Source of the DNA: Rosistilla carotiformis | GTDB lineage: Bacteria; Planctomycetota; Planctomycetia; Pirellulales; Pirellulaceae | Direction: 5' to 3' | Length of the DNA stretch: 64,000 bases | Assembly: GCF_007753095.1 (NCBI RefSeq) | Contig: NZ_CP036348.1 | Coordinates: 6,797,411-6,861,410, forward strand | In this document: in pieces, positions 55,744-64,000 of the stretch | Numbering within the stretch: position 1 is the first letter of the stretch | Layout: each line of letters opens with the position of its first letter | Notes under the pieces: model-generated | Told to the model about the DNA's origin: nothing | The model's database searches: none | Seen by the model: the letters and a program-made list of their open reading frames with translations, nothing else | Position numbers and translations under genes: made by a program

Positions 55744-55802
55744 CACCGCCTCTGCACGATGGATCGCTGCAGATCGTTGCTCCACGGACGGCTGCACCGA
55801 AC

Positions 55803-55813
55803 GTAACCGTTAC
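55803..55813. promoter_or_regulatory. Short palindrome immediately before gltB
   Basis: GTAACCGTTAC is an 11-base palindrome with one central base, eight bases before the gltB ATG. It overlaps the place of a ribosome binding site, which is otherwise not visible, so it could be a regulatory site for translation or transcription. Confidence 0.3.
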
Positions 55814-55821
55814 ACGTAAAC

Positions 55822-60399
<4,578 letters not shown>

Positions 60400-60427
60400 T
60401 CTCCGCACCGCAACACACGTGGACGCA

Positions 60428-60452
60428 GCCTGGGCAGTCGACCTGCCCAGGC
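60428..60452. promoter_or_regulatory. Strong 10-bp hairpin between gltB and gltD
   Basis: GCCTGGGCAG at 60428-60437 pairs perfectly with CTGCCCAGGC at 60443-60452 with a five-base loop (TCGAC). It starts 28 bases after the gltB stop. There is no T run, so it is unlikely to be an intrinsic terminator; it may stabilise the gltB 3' end or set the ratio of the two subunits. Confidence 0.65.
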
Positions 60453-60512
60453 CCGCACAACGGGGCCGACGACGCCTCACACAATTCGCCTTTTTAAATT
60501 GAGAGTATCACG

Positions 60513-62012
60513 ATGGGTAAGCCAACTGGATTCAAAGAGTTTGACCGCAAAAAAGTGCCTTGGCGACTGCCAGTTGTCCGCATCAACGACTACCAGGAAA
60601 TCTATACCGAACCGAAAGAAGAACTGCTCCGCGAGCAGGGTGCCCGGTGTATGGATTGCGGTGTGCCGTTCTGCCAATCGTCCAGCGGTTGCCCGATCGA
60701 CAACCTGATCCCCGAATGGAACGACCTGGTCTACAACGGTCGCTGGGAAGACGCGATCCAGCGGTTGCACAAGACGAACAACTTCCCTGAGTTCACCGGT
60801 CGGGTCTGCCCCGCGCCGTGCGAGGGTTCGTGCGTTTTGGGGATCACCAATCCGCCCGTGACCATCAAGAACATCGAGAACGCGATCGTCGACCGCGCGT
60901 GGCAGGAAGGCTGGATCAAGCCCGAACCGCCCAACTCGCGGACCGGCAAAAAGGTAGCGATCATCGGTTCGGGCCCCGCGGGTCTTGCCGCCGCGGATCA
61001 ACTGAACCGCGCCGGCCACCTGGTCACCGTCTTCGAACGAGCCAGCCGCATCGGCGGGTTGCTGATGTACGGCATCCCCAATATGAAGCTGGACAAGAAC
61101 CAAGTCGCGCGTCGCGTCGACAAGATGACCGCCGAGGGGGTCACCTTCAAAACCAACGCCAACGTCGGCATCGATGTCGACCCCAAGGACTTGCAGAAGG
61201 ATTTTGATGCGGTTCTGCTGGCGACCGGTGCGACCAAGCCCCGCGACCTACCAATCCCCGGTCGCGACCTCAAAGGGGTCCACTTTGCGATGGACTACCT
61301 GACTGGCAACACCAAGCGGGTTCTCGACAAGACCGACACGGCCGAATTCATCAACTCCGAAGGGAAAGATGTGATCGTGATCGGTGGTGGCGATACCGGC
61401 ACCGACTGCATCGGCACCTCGATCCGCCACGGCTGCAAGAGCATGGTCAACTTTGAGCTGCTGCCTCAGCCGCCCGAAGAGCGCGCTGCCGACAATCCTT
61501 GGCCCGAATGGCCACGTGTCTTCCGTACCGATTACGGTCACGAGGAAGCGGCGGCTAAGTTCGGCAAGGATCCGCGAACGTACTGCATCCTGTCGAAGGA
61601 ATTCATCGACGACGGCCAGGGCAATTTGTCGGGCATTCGCACCGTGGGTGTCGAATGGACCAAGAAGCCCGATGGCGGCTGGGCGATGAGCGAGCTCGAA
61701 GGCTCCGAGAAGGTTTGGCCCGCACAACGCGTCTACCTGGCGATGGGCTTCCTGGGGCCAGAGCAGTATTTGGTTGAATCGATGGGCTTCGAAACCGATG
61801 GCCGATCGAACTACAAAGCCGAGCATGGCAAGTTCACGACCAGCATCGAAGGCGTCTTCGCCGCCGGTGACTGCCGTCGCGGACAAAGCCTTGTCGTCTG
61901 GGCGATCAACGAAGGCCGCGGAGCCGCTCGTGCGATCGACATCTACCTGCAAGGCAGCAGCGTTCTGCCAGCGCCAGGGACGACGATGGGAACCGAATTG
62001 TCGGGCACCTAA
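60513..62012 (+). CDS. gltD: Glutamate synthase small subunit
   Basis: The 499-residue protein passes electrons from NADPH to GltB. The N-terminal domain has the two-cluster Cys pattern [15 protein letters not shown] and CPAPCEGSC for low-potential 4Fe-4S clusters. The FAD site is [16 protein letters not shown], and the NADPH site [13 protein letters not shown]. The end, [21 protein letters not shown], is a family signature. The start ATG has GAGAG about nine bases upstream. It follows gltB by 113 bases, and a terminator lies 18 bases after its stop. Length is normal. Confidence 0.97.
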   Translation: MGKPTGFKEFDRKKVPWRLPVVRINDYQEIYTEPKEELLREQGARCMDCGVPFCQSSSGCPIDNLIPEWNDLVYNGRWEDAIQRLHKTNNFPEFTGRVCPAPCEGSCVLGITNPPVTIKNIENAIVDRAWQEGWIKPEPPNSRTGKKVAIIGSGPAGLAAADQLNRAGHLVTVFERASRIGGLLMYGIPNMKLDKNQVARRVDKMTAEGVTFKTNANVGIDVDPKDLQKDFDAVLLATGATKPRDLPIPGRDLKGVHFAMDYLTGNTKRVLDKTDTAEFINSEGKDVIVIGGGDTGTDCIGTSIRHGCKSMVNFELLPQPPEERAADNPWPEWPRVFRTDYGHEEAAAKFGKDPRTYCILSKEFIDDGQGNLSGIRTVGVEWTKKPDGGWAMSELEGSEKVWPAQRVYLAMGFLGPEQYLVESMGFETDGRSNYKAEHGKFTTSIEGVFAAGDCRRGQSLVVWAINEGRGAARAIDIYLQGSSVLPAPGTTMGTELSGT

Positions 62013-62387
62013 GCCTGAACGATTTCACGAACGGCCGTGGCCAACAAGCCGCGGCCGTTTTTGTTTCTGGTTCCCCAAGCGTCTGACACCGCCAAAGCTG
62101 CGGCGTGCAGGAAGCCGTAACGTTTGCGCGACCAACGGCGATCTGCCTCCCCCAGCCGCCCCGCCGCGGACTTCTACTTCAGGCCGCGATTGCCTGAACA
62201 ACCGGCCTCAAGAGCTGCCTATAATGCTGGATGCCGATCGTTAGAGGGCGTCAAACATCGAAGCATCGGCCTCCAAGAGCTCGCTCACACTTGAGCTCGT
62301 TCGGCTGCCACGGCGCCGGAAACGCAATAGCAACCGTCGCCGATCCACGGCATCGTTGCCTGTCACACACCTCCAACGGAGAGTCCG
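62013..62387. other. Region between gltD and the SGNH gene
   Basis: After the gltD terminator (62030-62066) these bases hold no gene that I can support. GGAGAG at 62375-62380 serves the next start. Short plus-strand frames here overlap the terminator and lack family features. Confidence 0.5.
62030..62066 (+). terminator. Rho-independent terminator after gltD
   Basis: AACGGCCGTGGC at 62030-62041 pairs with GCCGCGGCCGTT at 62048-62059, with one G-T pair, around CAACAA. The T-rich run TTTTTGTTT at 62058-62066 follows directly. This is a classic intrinsic terminator for the gltBD transcript. Confidence 0.88.
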
Positions 62388-63398
62388 ATGCAAGAGGCTG
62401 ATTCCACGGATCCGGGAGCTCCACAGGCGGCAACCGACACCGAAGAGACGACGAAGGTGAAGAGCCAGTGGTTGCGGCGACTGCTGTTGGCCGGCGGTGT
62501 TTTGACGATTGTCGCGTTGGCCTACATCGAGCTGACGCTGCGGCGACCGATCGGTAGTGGGCCAGCAGGCCCCGAGGTCGCGCCAGCAGCTTTTAGCGAA
62601 CCGTGGTCGTCGCGACAATTCAAGTTGCTAGGGATTGGCGACAGCGTGACGGCGGGCTTAGGAGCCAAGAGCCCTGCACATTCTTACTTTCAGCGTCTGC
62701 TGAAGAATCCGGAGGATGAGTTTGCGGGGATGCAGGGGATTTGTCTGTCGCGCGTGCTGCCGAACATCGAAGCTGAAAACTTGGCGGTCTCCGGATCGAC
62801 ATCGCCAATGCACTGGGAGGTCGTTCAACGACTGTCAACGCACGCGGTGGAGACCTTTGGAATTGTTGTGATGACGACCGGTGGGAACGATCTGATCCAC
62901 AGCTACGGCCGTTCGCCAGCGCGCGAAGGGGCCATGTACGGTGCCACTCTGGAGCAGGCCCAACCGTGGAGCGATAACTTTGCGGCCCGATTGGATCGGA
63001 TGCTCGACCGAATCGATGAAAGCTTTCCTGGCGGCTGCGAGATATTCTTGGCAGACATCTACGATCCGACCGACGGCGTTGGCGACGCGCCAAGTATCTT
63101 CCTGCCGCCGTGGCCCGATGGGCTGGCAATCCATGCCCGCTATAACACGATCATCCAGGCCGCGGCAGAACGTCGGTCAAACGTAACGCTGGTCCCGATG
63201 TACGAAGCGTTTTTGGGGCACGGATCGCATTGTCGCCAGTTTTGGCGGTCGACCTACGACCGCAGCGATCCGCACTATTGGTTCTTCAGCAATATCGAAG
63301 ACCCCAACGATCGCGGTTACGACGCCATTCGGCGTCTGTTTTTGAACGCGATCGTTACCCGCCGCGACGTGCTGCCGAGCGGTGGCAGCACGGAATGA
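62388..63398 (+). CDS. SGNH/GDSL-fold membrane-anchored protein with altered catalytic C-block
   Basis: The 336-residue protein has one N-terminal membrane segment (about 30-50), so the rest faces the periplasm. The SGNH fold is shown by LLGIGDSVTAG (Ser86 nucleophile in GDS) and TTGGNDLI (block III). The usual C-terminal DxxH block should be near NIEDPNDRGYDAIRR, but there the His that precedes PND is Asp and the Asp is Asn. The alternative DPHYWFF just before could supply Asp and His. So it may use a shifted catalytic dyad or be a carbohydrate-binding relic. The start has GGAGAG seven bases upstream. It ends 30 bases before a convergent oxidoreductase gene. Confidence 0.85.
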   Translation: MQEADSTDPGAPQAATDTEETTKVKSQWLRRLLLAGGVLTIVALAYIELTLRRPIGSGPAGPEVAPAAFSEPWSSRQFKLLGIGDSVTAGLGAKSPAHSYFQRLLKNPEDEFAGMQGICLSRVLPNIEAENLAVSGSTSPMHWEVVQRLSTHAVETFGIVVMTTGGNDLIHSYGRSPAREGAMYGATLEQAQPWSDNFAARLDRMLDRIDESFPGGCEIFLADIYDPTDGVGDAPSIFLPPWPDGLAIHARYNTIIQAAAERRSNVTLVPMYEAFLGHGSHCRQFWRSTYDRSDPHYWFFSNIEDPNDRGYDAIRRLFLNAIVTRRDVLPSGGSTE

Positions 63399-63428
63399 TG
63401 CGACTTGCCGGCGGTTGGCCGCAAGATG

Positions 63429-64000
63429 CTAGGCGGCTTTACGCTGTTGATGGATCCGTTGGCTGGCCGCTTCGACCGATTCAGGCGGCGTCGCAAACGC
63501 GCCCACTTGTTCCGGTCCGCTTGCGTCGCCGAGCCATTGGCGGCAGTCGATCGCTTCCAAAACCTGTTCGGCCACGGCGACAGCGCGAGCGCCATCGGCA
63601 CCGCTGACCGTCGGCTGGCTGCCGCTTTGGATGCTGATCACAAAGTCGTGCTGTTCGTCCAAGATCGCGTTTCTCGGCTGAATCTCCGGCGACTGCGATG
63701 CCAACCAATGGCTGAACAATTGCTCGCGGAAGTCGGCCAACGGTCCGGCGGCTGTCAATTCGAACGAGCGTTCGGCGATCGAAGCCTCGGGCTGAATCAA
63801 GGTCGCCGAGGGGCCGGAGAAGTCGATATTGGCGTAGCCTCGCGGGCCGTAGACCTGCATCGTTCGAGCCGCCGCGGGGCTGATTCGCGATGCCTTCAGA
63901 TTGGCGACCAGACCGCATTCAAACGTGATCCGAGCTTCGGCAACGTCTTCGTGATCGCTGATCACCGACAATCCGCTGGCGTCGATCCGTTGGACCGCGG
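63429..64000 (-). CDS. Gfo/Idh/MocA family oxidoreductase, C-terminal part (5' end outside window)
   Basis: The frame is open to the window edge, so about 190 C-terminal residues are seen. Features of the Gfo/Idh/MocA C-terminal domain include ITFECGLVANLKASR, MQVYGPRGYANIDF and the GADGARAVAVAEQVLEAI helix near the end. These enzymes oxidise or reduce sugars with NAD(P); the NAD-binding N-terminal domain lies outside the window. The TTG at 63971 that could open this frame is not likely to be the true start. A C-terminal tail of about 45 residues follows the domain. Confidence 0.75.
   Translation of the reverse strand, partial: AVQRIDASGLSVISDHEDVAEARITFECGLVANLKASRISPAAARTMQVYGPRGYANIDFSGPSATLIQPEASIAERSFELTAAGPLADFREQLFSHWLASQSPEIQPRNAILDEQHDFVISIQSGSQPTVSGADGARAVAVAEQVLEAIDCRQWLGDASGPEQVGAFATPPESVEAASQRIHQQRKAA

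Overview
The window looks like chromosomal DNA from a planctomycete of the Pirellulaceae type (Rhodopirellula/Rosistilla-like). I infer this from lineage-typical families: three DUF1559 pseudopilin-like genes with near-identical N-termini, a DUF1592/DUF1587 cytochrome gene paired with a DUF1552 gene, a DUF1501 gene, many secreted proteins of unknown role, and a tRNA without an encoded CCA. No phage, transposase, integrase or CRISPR array was found. Most genes are intact; only the first and last are cut by the window edges.

Layout. 1-2.5 kb: a gene tail, a long non-coding stretch, then DUF1559 gene 1 with its lipoprotein. 2.6-12.1 kb: zinc metallopeptidase, asnB, a 14-bp tandem repeat with inverted copies, an orphan Hpt protein, the DUF1592-DUF1552 pair, and a bacterial-type PolX. 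12.2-17.2 kb: a degenerate phosphatase-like protein overlapping a TspO gene, DUF1559 gene 2 with a 51-residue lipoprotein, and a secreted beta-trefoil-like protein. 17.8-29.7 kb: purF overlapping a membrane C39-like peptidase, lipA, a Tat-exported TIM-barrel protein, a DEAD-box helicase, a purple-acid-phosphatase-like protein, DUF1501, a radical SAM protein, a SpoIIAA-like protein and tRNA-Phe.

30.1-41.6 kb is the most system-like block. Seven co-directional genes encode a single-pass membrane protein, an ExbB/TolQ channel, two ExbD/TolR proteins (one with a zinc ribbon), a membrane-anchored beta-propeller, a family-5 solute-binding-like protein without a permease, and a secreted 825-residue unknown. 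I read this as a proton-motive-force-driven envelope machine with planctomycete-specific periplasmic parts.

41.6-47.7 kb is a second tight minus-strand run: DUF1559 pseudopilin, lipoprotein, seven-heme cytochrome c, His-rich membrane protein and TPR membrane protein, with LolD further downstream. Three nucleotides or 4-nt overlaps separate the middle genes. 48.1-54.5 kb holds an HtrA-like protease, a DksA/TraR protein and a very long FHA/coiled-coil/acidic/two-TM protein. 54.7-62.1 kb is a nitrogen-assimilation block: a LysR regulator, gltB and gltD, with palindromes before gltB, a strong hairpin between gltB and gltD and a terminator after gltD. The end holds an SGNH-fold protein with an altered catalytic block and the C-terminus of a Gfo/Idh/MocA oxidoreductase.
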